The notes under the pieces: generated by a model
Seen by the model: the letters and a program-made list of their open reading frames with translations, nothing else
Told to the model about the DNA's origin: nothing
Databases searched by the model: none
Translations under genes and position numbers: made by a program
DNA from: Bryobacterales bacterium
Lineage (GTDB): Bacteria; Acidobacteriota; Terriglobia; Bryobacterales; Bryobacteraceae
Reading direction: 5' to 3'
Length of the DNA stretch: 5,271 bases
Assembly: GCA_016789785.1 (NCBI GenBank)
Contig: JAEUQE010000300.1
Span: 1-5,271 of the forward strand
In this document: positions 1-5,266 of the stretch, piece after piece
How the letters are laid out: each line of letters begins with the position of its first letter
How positions within the stretch are numbered: the stretch's first letter is position 1

Positions 1-14
1 TTTTCTTCTCTTGC

Positions 15-24
15 AAAAGGGGGA
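15..24 (+). promoter_or_regulatory. Ribosome binding site deciding the ABC-F start
   Basis: The purine run AAAAGGGGGA ends 8 bases before ATG 33 but only 2 bases before the in-frame GTG at 27. Normal Shine-Dalgarno spacing therefore favours ATG 33, giving a protein that begins MLSFQHVSFG, a usual ABC-F N-terminus. Confidence 0.6.
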
Positions 25-32
25 TTGTGTCT

Positions 33-1397
33 ATGCTTTCATTCCAACACGTATCGTTTGGCCATACGCTTGGCTCGACGTTATTGGCAGAAGTTACTTT
101 CACCATCCATCCCGGTGATCGCATTGGCATCGCCGGCGTAAATGGCAGCGGGAAGACCACGCTGATGAAACTGATCGAGGGTTCATTGGAACCCGTCCGT
201 GGCTCCATCACCCGGCGGCGCGGTCTCCGCGTGGTGACACTGGATCGCGAAGTGCCTGTCGATCAGTCAAGTGGGGAACACACCCGCGAAGCGCTCTCTC
301 GCGTCATGCGCCAGGGCGCGGATCTGGTCCTGCTCGACGAGCCGACCAATCATCTCGATATGCTTGCCCGCGAATGGCTCTCGCGATGGTTGCAGCGCAC
401 CGATGCGGCCTGCGTTGTGATCTCGCACGACCGTCACTTCCTCAACGAGGTGACCACGCGGACACTATGGATCGAGCGCGGCAAGGTCTTCTGCCATGCC
501 GGGAATTACGACTTCGCCTGCCAGGAAAGGGAACACGGCGAGTCACGGCAGTGGGATCAATACTCCGCGCAACAACGCCGGATCGCCGCCGCCGAGCAGG
601 CCGCCGAGCGCAGGGAACGCCTTGCGGTCAAGGTCGCCAAAACCCCGCATGGCGCGCGCCTTTGCAAGGACTTCTATGGCCGCAAAGCGGCGAAGGTGGC
701 GAGGACCGGCAGGCTGCTTCGCGAACGCGTGCAGCATGAAGGCACGATCGCGAAACCCTGGGAGGAGCGCGCAATCTCCGAGATCGATTTCGAGCCTCGA
801 TCTCCGTGCCCCGGCCTGGCCCTGCATGCCGATCGACTGGCATTCGGCGCAGAGGCTCCGCTGGGCTCGCCCGTCAGTCTGGCGATTCATCGCGGTGAGC
901 GATGGGCCATGCTCGGCCCCAATGGCTGCGGCAAAACTTCGCTGTTCCGCACGCTCATCGGCGAACTCCCTCCGTGGGGTGGCGAGATTCGCTGGTCCAA
1001 GGGCGCCGACTGGGGCTACTATTCGCAGGAGCACTCCCAACTCGATCTCCGGCAGACGCCGCTCGAAAGCTGCCTCTCGGTCACTTCCGATGAGACAGGC
1101 GCGCGCACCATGCTCGCGTGTCTGAAACTGCGCCAGGACCTGGTTCGTGAACGGCTTTCGTTACTGAGCCCGGGGGAACGTTCGAAAACCGCGCTCGCAC
1201 GCCTGCTGCTGGCGCGCCACAACGTTCTCATTCTGGATGAGCCCACCAATCATCTCGAGATCGAGGCGCAGGAAGCGTTGGCGTCGGCTCTGGAACATTT
1301 TCCAGGCGCTGTGTTGTTTGCCTCGCACGACCGCTGGTTCGTCTATGAGACCGCTACGCACACTCTGGAGTTGAGCCGGGAACTGGAGGTGGCCTGA
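33..1397 (+). CDS. ABC-F family ATP-binding protein, Msr/Vga-like compact architecture
   Basis: This is a soluble tandem ABC ATPase of the ABC-F family, whose members bind the ribosomal E site. Some protect ribosomes from antibiotics. Numbered from the upstream GTG (add-on of 2 residues), domain 1 has Walker A GVNGSGKTT at 37-45, a signature-like SSGE at 81-84, Walker B plus LLDEPTNHLD at 102-111 and the SHDR switch histidine at 134. A charged linker spans about 164-255. Domain 2 has GPNGCGKTS at 297-305, the Q-loop glutamine at 334, LSPGE at 380-384, LILDEPTNHLE at 401-411 and SHDR at 433-436. No membrane segment is present. In domain 1 only about 39 residues separate the Walker A lysine from the signature, whereas housekeeping members (EttA, Uup) have roughly 100; Vga/Msr proteins share this short form. 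ATG 33 is chosen because the G-rich ribosome site lies 8 bases upstream; GTG 27 would be too close. Family assignment is firm; a resistance role is inferred. Confidence 0.93.
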   Translation: MLSFQHVSFGHTLGSTLLAEVTFTIHPGDRIGIAGVNGSGKTTLMKLIEGSLEPVRGSITRRRGLRVVTLDREVPVDQSSGEHTREALSRVMRQGADLVLLDEPTNHLDMLAREWLSRWLQRTDAACVVISHDRHFLNEVTTRTLWIERGKVFCHAGNYDFACQEREHGESRQWDQYSAQQRRIAAAEQAAERRERLAVKVAKTPHGARLCKDFYGRKAAKVARTGRLLRERVQHEGTIAKPWEERAISEIDFEPRSPCPGLALHADRLAFGAEAPLGSPVSLAIHRGERWAMLGPNGCGKTSLFRTLIGELPPWGGEIRWSKGADWGYYSQEHSQLDLRQTPLESCLSVTSDETGARTMLACLKLRQDLVRERLSLLSPGERSKTALARLLLARHNVLILDEPTNHLEIEAQEALASALEHFPGAVLFASHDRWFVYETATHTLELSRELEVA

Positions 1398-1405
1398 TTC
1401 CGGCT
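1374..1405. terminator. Possible bidirectional hairpin between convergent genes
   Basis: AGCCGG at 1374-1379 pairs with CCGGCT at 1400-1405. With G1380 bulged, AA 1381-1382 also pairs with TT 1398-1399, giving an 8-bp stem around a 15-nt loop that includes the ABC-F stop codon. It spans the 6-bp gap between the two convergent stop codons, where a shared terminator would be expected. No clear T-tract follows on either strand, so it is not a textbook intrinsic terminator and could be chance pairing in GC-rich DNA. Confidence 0.25.
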
Positions 1406-2741
1406 ATGGTTCGTATTCTTCGTCAATAAACGTGCTGTCGAATGCCCGATCCAGCACTTCGGCAGTCAGCAACCACGGCAGACCCTCGAACTGAATCAGA
1501 TCGATGGCATGCGTCACCACATCGCGCGGCTGGCAGCGGCGGAACATTCGTTTCGCCGCCCGGTACCGCCTCTCAATCAGATCCGGCAGCGCCGCATCGG
1601 CGATCGGCAGGTCCTCTTTCTGGCAGTATTGCCGGAAGATCTGGACGAACTCTTCTTCGTCGGGACTGCGCAGAAACAGCTTGTACTGGATGCGCCGCAG
1701 AAACGCCTCGTCTCCGATCTGATCAGGCCGCAGGTTCGTCGAGAAGACCAGAAATACTTCGAACGGAATCTGCATCTTCCCGCCGGAGAGGAAGTTGAAG
1801 TAGTCAATCCCTTTCTCCATTGGCACGATCCAGCGGTTCAGCACTTCCGAGGGACTGACCTTCTGTCTTCCGAAATCATCAATCAGGTAGATCCCGTTGT
1901 TTGCCTTCAACTGGAAAGGTGCGTCGTAAGTGCGCGAGTCCGGCTTGAAGGCAAGATCCAGCATTTCCAGAGTAAGCTCACCACCGGTGATGATGAACGG
2001 CCGCTTCGCCAGAAACCAGCGCCCGTCGTGCTGCGAGTCCTGCGAGATCCAGATGGAGTTCTCCTCTTCCTCCACCTCCAGCCGCTCGTGATAGAGCGGA
2101 TCGTACATCTGGATGATCTGGCCCTGACACTCAATCGCGTAAGGGATATAAATCGGGTCACTCTCGATCCGGATCAGCGCTTCGGCGAGATAGGTCTTTC
2201 CGTTTCCAGGCTGCCCGTAGATCAGAAAGGACTTCCCCGCATTTACGGCCGGTCCGATCTGGCCAAGGACGCGGGGATTCACTACCATGTGGCGGAAAGC
2301 GGCAAGAAGTTTGTCCCGCGTCAGCCAGTTCTTGGTTCGGCGCTGCAGTTTCACGGCTACCGCGTACTGTTCCAATGGAACCGGCGCCTTTCCCGAGTAG
2401 GTGTTGGCGTCCATGTACTTCTGCGCGAGCACCCGGCCCTGGTCGGAGAGCGTGAATGCCGCCGAAACGTTCCCCATCCCCATGGACCGCTTCACCGCCA
2501 CCAGATGCTGCATCTTGAAGAACTCCAGCAGCGATTCGATGATGCTGAAGTTCAGCCCGAGCAAGCGCCCAAGATCGCGCCCCAACACTTCCCCACGAAA
2601 GTAAAGCATCTTCAGGATCATCTGCTTGAGCAGCGTTTCCGAAAGGCCTGTCTCCTCAATGCTCTGGGGTACGGGCGGAACGAACGGCTCGGGCGTGACG
2701 TGACCCTGTGCGTTCAATGCGTGATCGAGGGCAGCAATCAT
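1404..2741 (-). CDS. AAA family ATPase with N-terminal winged-helix-like domain, function unknown
   Basis: A 445-residue cytoplasmic P-loop ATPase. Residues about 28-110 are helical and end in a basic strand-turn-strand stretch, then FTLSDQGR; this looks like a winged helix. VPLEQY at 121-126 leads into the AAA module: Walker A GQPGNGKT at 176-183, Walker B IYLIDDFGR at 284-292 (Asp-Asp rather than Asp-Glu), sensor-1 STN at 334-336, arginine-finger candidates R349 and R350, and a sensor-2-like QPRD with R406. An acidic stretch (LEVEEEEN, 221-228) sits between Walker A and Walker B. I recall similar proteins annotated only as ATPases, so no substrate or pathway is assigned. The reading frame stays open back to 3065, but that extension overlaps the end of sthA and reads as low-complexity basic sequence. 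ATG 2741 has a GAGGG ribosome site 8 bases upstream and is preferred. The gene lies 136 bp behind sthA on the same strand and converges on the ABC-F gene. Confidence 0.88.
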   Translation of the reverse strand: MIAALDHALNAQGHVTPEPFVPPVPQSIEETGLSETLLKQMILKMLYFRGEVLGRDLGRLLGLNFSIIESLLEFFKMQHLVAVKRSMGMGNVSAAFTLSDQGRVLAQKYMDANTYSGKAPVPLEQYAVAVKLQRRTKNWLTRDKLLAAFRHMVVNPRVLGQIGPAVNAGKSFLIYGQPGNGKTYLAEALIRIESDPIYIPYAIECQGQIIQMYDPLYHERLEVEEEENSIWISQDSQHDGRWFLAKRPFIITGGELTLEMLDLAFKPDSRTYDAPFQLKANNGIYLIDDFGRQKVSPSEVLNRWIVPMEKGIDYFNFLSGGKMQIPFEVFLVFSTNLRPDQIGDEAFLRRIQYKLFLRSPDEEEFVQIFRQYCQKEDLPIADAALPDLIERRYRAAKRMFRRCQPRDVVTHAIDLIQFEGLPWLLTAEVLDRAFDSTFIDEEYEP

Positions 2742-2749
2742 GGACGTTA

Positions 2750-2755
2750 CCCTCA
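2750..2755 (-). promoter_or_regulatory. Ribosome binding site deciding the AAA ATPase start
   Basis: On the - strand TGAGGG sits 8 bases before ATG 2741. The only other plausible in-frame initiator in the gap behind sthA is a TTG (the Leu of PELAH), which has no purine-rich site before it. This supports the 445-residue form. Confidence 0.5.
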
Positions 2756-2794
2756 GTTTGAACCGGATGAAGCGGTGTGCCAATTCGGGTTTTT

Positions 2795-2814
2795 CTCTGA
2801 CTTCGGCGTCAGAG
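2795..2814 (-). other. Perfect 7-bp hairpin in the sthA-AAA intergenic region
   Basis: CTCTGAC at 2795-2801 and GTCAGAG at 2808-2814 form a perfect 7-bp inverted repeat around a 6-nt loop, 53 bases before the AAA ATPase start. Read on the - strand it is followed by AAAAA, not T residues, so it is not an intrinsic terminator for sthA. It could be an RNA processing or stabilising element in a shared transcript, or a protein-binding palindrome. Which of these applies cannot be told from the sequence. Confidence 0.4.
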
Positions 2815-2877
2815 TACCTTACGTCCCCAAGGTCAAAACACTTTAACCCTTTCGGACCCGGTGGATTAGACCCGTCT

Positions 2878-4287
2878 CTACCCGCCGATCCGGTTGATCC
2901 CATCGAACGCCGCCGTCTTGTAGCACTCGGCCAGCGTTGGGTAATTGAATACGGCATCAATGAAGTAGTCGATGGTTCCGCCGTGCGCCAATACCGCCTG
3001 CCCGATGTGCACCAGATCCGCCGCGCCTTCCCCGATAATGTGGACCGCCAGCAGTTTCCGGTCATCCGGAGAGAAGATCAGCTTCAGCAGCCCTGTGGAG
3101 TCGCCGAGAATCTGCCCGCGGGCAATCTCGCGGTACCGCGCCTTGCCGATCTCGTACGGCACGCCCGCTTTTGTCAGTTCTTCCTCGTTGCGTCCCACCA
3201 TGGAGATCTCCGGAATGGTGTAGATGCCATAAGGAAACAGCTCCGGCAGGGCCAGCGAATCGATCCCGAAGGCATGGCACGCTGCTACACGGCCCTGCTC
3301 CATGGAAGTGGAAGCAAGACTCGGGAATCCGATCACATCACCGGCGGCGTAGATGTGGGGCACGTCGGTCTGATAGCTGCTGTTGACCTGGATGCGGCCC
3401 CGGTCGTCGGCCTGCAGACCGGCGGCAGGAAGGTTGAGCCGTGAGGTGTTGCCGGTGCGGCCGATGCTGTAGAGCGCCTTGTCCGTGATGATCTGCTTTC
3501 CGCTGCCGAGGAGAATGCGGACCCGCGGGCCGTTCTCATCGTCGATTCGCTCAATCCCGCTCACCTCTTCGCCGAGCCGCATGGTCACGCGATTCTCGCG
3601 AAGCTGGTAGGTCAGCGCATCGGCGATTTCCTCATCCACAAACGGAAGCAGGCGCGGTCGTTTGTCCACCAGCGTCACGCGCACGCCTAGCGCCGCGAAC
3701 ATGCTGGCATACTCGCAGCCGATGACGCCCGCGCCGATCACCGTCAGGTTGCGCGGCAGTTTGTCCAGTTTGAGGATGTCCTCGCTCGTGAAGACCAGCT
3801 TTCCATCGAATGGGATGTGTGGGTCCTCGGTGGACTCCGTGCCGGTCGCGATGATCATGTAGCGCGCCGTGACGTTGCGTGTCGAATGGCTGTCGGTGAA
3901 ATCGAGGTTGAGCGTATGCGGATCCACAAATGAGGCATACGCGGAAATCAGTTCCACCCGGTTGCGCATCATCTGGTGCCGCGTGACATCGATTTCGTGG
4001 CGGATCACCTGGTCGGTGCGGACCAGCAGATCCTCCATCGTGATGTTCTGCTTCACCGAGTAAGATGCCCCGTAGAAATTCCGTTCCCGGTAGCCCGACA
4101 AATACAGCACCGCTTCGCGCAGAGTCTTGCTGGGGATCGTGCCGGTGTTGACGCTCACCCCGCCAACCACGGTCTTTCGCTCAATCACCGCGACACGTTT
4201 GTCGGCTTTCGCGGCTTGGATCGCCGCCTTTTGGCCTGCCGGGCCGGAGCCAATCACCAGCAGGTCATAGTCGAATTCTGTCGTCAC
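2878..4287 (-). CDS. sthA: Si-specific NAD(P)+ transhydrogenase (soluble pyridine nucleotide transhydrogenase)
   Basis: A 469-residue cytoplasmic FAD flavoprotein that moves hydride between NADPH and NAD+ (EC 1.6.1.1), letting the cell reoxidise excess NADPH. The N-terminal FAD fold has VIGSGPAG at 11-18, the ATG motif is at 147-149, the NAD(P)-binding GAGVIG is at 185-190, the second FAD motif YAAGDVIG is at 313-320, and the dimerisation domain ends with NYPTLAE at 448-454. Related disulfide reductases have CxxxxC in GGxCxNxGCIPSK; here GGVSVNTGTIPSK (42-54) has Ser45 and Thr50, and the usual HPT near the C-terminus is YPT. Loss of the disulfide relay separates SthA from dihydrolipoamide dehydrogenase and mercuric reductase. 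TGNT, VNSxYQT and GIYTIPEIS match E. coli SthA as I remember it, and the length is typical. The start is GTG 4287, with AAAGGA 7 bases upstream. The next gene on the strand is the AAA ATPase. Confidence 0.95.
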   Translation of the reverse strand: MTTEFDYDLLVIGSGPAGQKAAIQAAKADKRVAVIERKTVVGGVSVNTGTIPSKTLREAVLYLSGYRERNFYGASYSVKQNITMEDLLVRTDQVIRHEIDVTRHQMMRNRVELISAYASFVDPHTLNLDFTDSHSTRNVTARYMIIATGTESTEDPHIPFDGKLVFTSEDILKLDKLPRNLTVIGAGVIGCEYASMFAALGVRVTLVDKRPRLLPFVDEEIADALTYQLRENRVTMRLGEEVSGIERIDDENGPRVRILLGSGKQIITDKALYSIGRTGNTSRLNLPAAGLQADDRGRIQVNSSYQTDVPHIYAAGDVIGFPSLASTSMEQGRVAACHAFGIDSLALPELFPYGIYTIPEISMVGRNEEELTKAGVPYEIGKARYREIARGQILGDSTGLLKLIFSPDDRKLLAVHIIGEGAADLVHIGQAVLAHGGTIDYFIDAVFNYPTLAECYKTAAFDGINRIGG

Positions 4288-4294
4288 AGTCTAT

Positions 4295-4300
4295 TCCTTT
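4295..4300 (-). promoter_or_regulatory. Ribosome binding site supporting the sthA GTG start
   Basis: AAAGGA on the - strand lies 7 bases before GTG 4287. The FAD-binding strand begins only a few residues into the protein (YDLLVIGSG), so a later start would cut the fold. The unusual GTG initiator is therefore well supported. Confidence 0.65.
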
Positions 4301-4361
4301 GTGCAGCAAAGTAGCGTCCGTTGGCTCCGCGGCCCCCCACCGGAAACACAACACCATCTCC

Positions 4362-4390
4362 ATGATAGGAGGGATGCGGGTCGAAGCGAA
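4362..4390 (-). promoter_or_regulatory. Weak candidate sigma70-like promoter for sthA
   Basis: Reading the - strand, TATCAT at 4367-4362 matches the -10 consensus at 5 of 6 positions. It is 17 bases downstream of TTCGCT at 4390-4385, which matches the -35 consensus at only 3 of 6. Transcription would start about 65-70 bases before the GTG. The -35 box is poor and the consensus for this organism is unknown, so this is a tentative call. Confidence 0.22.
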
Positions 4391-4552
4391 AGATCAGAAT
4401 AATGCGGAGCCCCCCTGTGGGACCGCTAGCTTCGGATCCTGGGTGTTTCGGGCACGTGGTCTTCTCCCAGTGTCCCCGGACCCAACGATTGCAGGCCTCA
4501 AGCAGGTAGGCCCAATACTGTTCACTTTCGCATCTTGGCGCCGCGCACCTCA

Positions 4553-4580
4553 CGGTAGCGCAGGGCTTTCAGCCTGCCGC
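4553..4580 (-). repeat. REP-like palindromic repeat, copy B
   Basis: On the - strand this 28-nt element reads GCGGCAG-G-CTGAA-AGCC-CTGCG-C-TACCG. Its core CAGGCT/AGCC(C)TG is self-complementary around GAA, so it can fold into a short hairpin with one bulge. It matches copy A (4735-4760) at about 23 of 26 alignable positions. Differences sit largely in paired stem positions (A versus G on one arm, T versus C on the other), so pairing is kept. The two copies point in opposite directions 154 bp apart. Confidence 0.55.
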
Positions 4581-4717
4581 GCCGAGCCTCATCCCGGGGC
4601 CTGGCGAGGGGAGCGAAGATACCCGATGAAGGTGGGATTGGCGAACCGCGCGGAAGAATACCACTGATCGAACGCTGATGATCCACCAGGGCGATTCGCC
4701 GGCCCCGAACACGGGCC

Positions 4718-4733
4718 TCGACAACATTGTCGA
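4718..4733. repeat. Short palindrome TCGACAA-CA-TTGTCGA
   Basis: Two perfect 7-bp inverted arms, TCGACAA (4718-4724) and TTGTCGA (4727-4733), flank a 2-bp centre. The geometry equals that of the palindrome starting 4 bp further on (4738-4753), but the arms differ in sequence. A 16-bp dyad of this form suits a dimeric DNA-binding protein, though no regulator gene is adjacent. It may instead be part of the composite repeat unit. Confidence 0.4.
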
Positions 4734-4734
4734 C

Positions 4735-4760
4735 GCGGCAGACTGAAGTCTGCGTTACCG
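4735..4760 (+). repeat. REP-like palindromic repeat, copy A
   Basis: The element reads GCGGCAG-A-CTGAA-GT-CTGCG-T-TACCG. Its core is a perfect dyad, GCAGACT-GA-AGTCTGC at 4738-4753. Copy B lies at 4553-4580 in inverted orientation with compensating stem changes. Short GC-rich palindromes in oppositely oriented pairs between genes are typical of REP/BIME families, which are mobilised in other bacteria by REP-associated tyrosine transposases. None is encoded here, so the family link is inference. Confidence 0.55.
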
Positions 4761-4793
4761 TAGCCGGGTCCTGATTCGGGACACTTGGCTACG
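4759..4793. repeat. Two-stage 35-nt hairpin element
   Basis: CGTAGCC (4759-4765) pairs with GGCTACG (4787-4793) as a perfect 7-bp outer stem. Inside, GTCCTG (4768-4773) pairs with CGGGAC (4777-4782), including one T-G wobble, around a 3-nt loop. The outer stem shares its first two bases with the end of copy A, so the elements abut. No T-tract follows on either strand, so it is unlikely to be a simple terminator; it looks more like a part of the neighbouring palindromic repeat or a structured RNA. Confidence 0.45.
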
Positions 4794-4811
4794 CCCTAAA
4801 TGAAGAGCATT

Positions 4812-4831
4812 GCGGCGAGCCGTCACGCCGC
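4812..4831 (-). terminator. Weak terminator-like hairpin after the TIG gene
   Basis: GCGGCG (4812-4817) and CGCCGC (4826-4831) can form a 6-bp all-GC stem with an 8-nt loop, about 33 bases past the stop codon of the - strand TIG gene. The bases that follow on that strand are only moderately T-rich, with no continuous run. Position fits a terminator; the form is poor. Confidence 0.2.
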
Positions 4832-4863
4832 GCTGCCTGCTGCGGGGCGCTGCATGTCACCGT

Positions 4864-5202
4864 TTATTCAATCGTGACGCGCAGAGGCTGCTCAATCAGC
4901 TTGGGATCGGCGCCGGCGGTCAGGAGCATGATGCCGAACCGCCCGGTCTTCATGCTCGCTGGAATCCTGCACTTGATCAAGGTAGCCGTTTGTGAGGAGA
5001 TGGCGAGCTTGGTGTCGTTCTGGCCGTCGGTGAGGAAAACTTCCTTTACCACTTTCGCGTCCAGGCTCTCGCCGGTGATGGTCAACTCGGCGCCCGGTTT
5101 GGCGATGGCGGGTTCCACGGTGCTGGTCCTTGGCATTTGACCAAACAGAAGCAGACAAGTCGAGAGAAGGAGGAGAGTCAACATCCGGACACGGGGTTTC
5201 AT
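4864..5202 (-). CDS. Small secreted IPT/TIG-domain protein
   Basis: A 112-residue exported protein. Residues 2-6 (KPRVR) are basic and 7-21 form a leucine-rich hydrophobic core typical of a Sec signal peptide, with cleavage likely just after FG at 20-21. The Cys at 16 lies inside the hydrophobic core and is followed by LLLFG, so it is not a convincing lipobox. Residues about 28-112 read as one IPT/TIG immunoglobulin-like fold: VEPAIAKPGAELTITGESL near the start, alternating beta strands, and a closing PLRVTIE. Such domains are usually repeats within large surface proteins; here a single one makes up almost the whole mature chain. It has no catalytic motif, so a binding or structural role outside the cytoplasm is inferred. 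ATG 5202 has AGGAG 10 bases upstream. A second Met at residue 7 would remove the basic N-region. The gene stands alone, 576 bp from sthA. Confidence 0.8.
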   Translation of the reverse strand: MKPRVRMLTLLLLSTCLLLFGQMPRTSTVEPAIAKPGAELTITGESLDAKVVKEVFLTDGQNDTKLAISSQTATLIKCRIPASMKTGRFGIMLLTAGADPKLIEQPLRVTIE

Positions 5203-5237
5203 CGTATGCGCGCTCCTGAAAGATGTCGTCCACGAAC

Positions 5238-5266
5238 ATGCTATGCCGAACAGTCAGGAAACGCAA
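5238..5266 (-). promoter_or_regulatory. Candidate sigma70-like promoter for the TIG-domain gene
   Basis: On the - strand TTGCGT (5266-5261) and TAGCAT (5243-5238) are separated by exactly 17 bases. They match the -35 and -10 consensus at 3 and 4 of 6 positions. The predicted transcript would begin about 28 bases before the ATG, leaving room for the ribosome site. Spacing and position are good but the boxes are only moderate. Confidence 0.32.

Larger units (their letters stand above)
4288..4863. other. Long intergenic region without a supported gene
   Basis: These 576 bp separate sthA from the TIG-domain gene, both on the - strand. Reading frames of 122 codons (+) and 89 codons (-) exist but show no family I recognise and no well-placed ribosome site, and the + frame runs straight through a repeat copy. 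The half nearer the TIG gene carries two REP-like repeat copies, a further palindrome and a long hairpin, listed separately. No tRNA, CRISPR array or transposase remnant is visible. Confidence 0.6.

Noticed and set aside
496..1125. Alternative frames of 121 to 209 codons within the ABC-F gene, both strands
   Set aside because: They are arginine-, alanine- and serine-rich shadows overlapping a complete tandem ABC ATPase.
2815..2836. TTGACC on the - strand as the -35 of a promoter for the AAA gene
   Set aside because: The best -10-like hexamer, TACTCT, lies only 14 bases away and matches poorly; at 17 bases there is no match.
1509..2846. A 445-codon + strand open frame opposite the AAA ATPase
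   Set aside because: It is antisense to a gene with complete AAA motifs, contains no recognisable domain, and such mirror frames are common in GC-rich DNA with strong third-position bias.
2742..3065. N-terminal extension of the AAA ATPase by 108 codons
   Set aside because: It would overlap the conserved C-terminus of sthA by 188 bases, and the added residues are a basic, low-complexity shadow; ATG 2741 has a proper ribosome site.
2740..3444. A 234-codon + strand frame opposite the end of sthA
   Set aside because: It is a shadow of sthA on the other strand, with no domain features and no ribosome site.
4299..4667. A 122-codon + strand frame in the sthA-TIG intergenic region, with AGGAGG at 4367-4372
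   Set aside because: The AGGAGG is only 1 base from the next ATG, the product matches no family I know, and the frame reads through repeat copy B, as expected for noncoding DNA.
4830..4853. Direct repeat of GCGCTGC at 4830-4836 and 4847-4853
   Set aside because: Only two 7-bp copies in a very GC-rich stretch, with no third copy or regular spacing; chance is sufficient.
4892..5266. A 124-codon - strand frame overlapping the TIG gene
   Set aside because: It is an out-of-frame shadow; the 112-codon frame has a signal peptide, a TIG-like pattern and a ribosome site.
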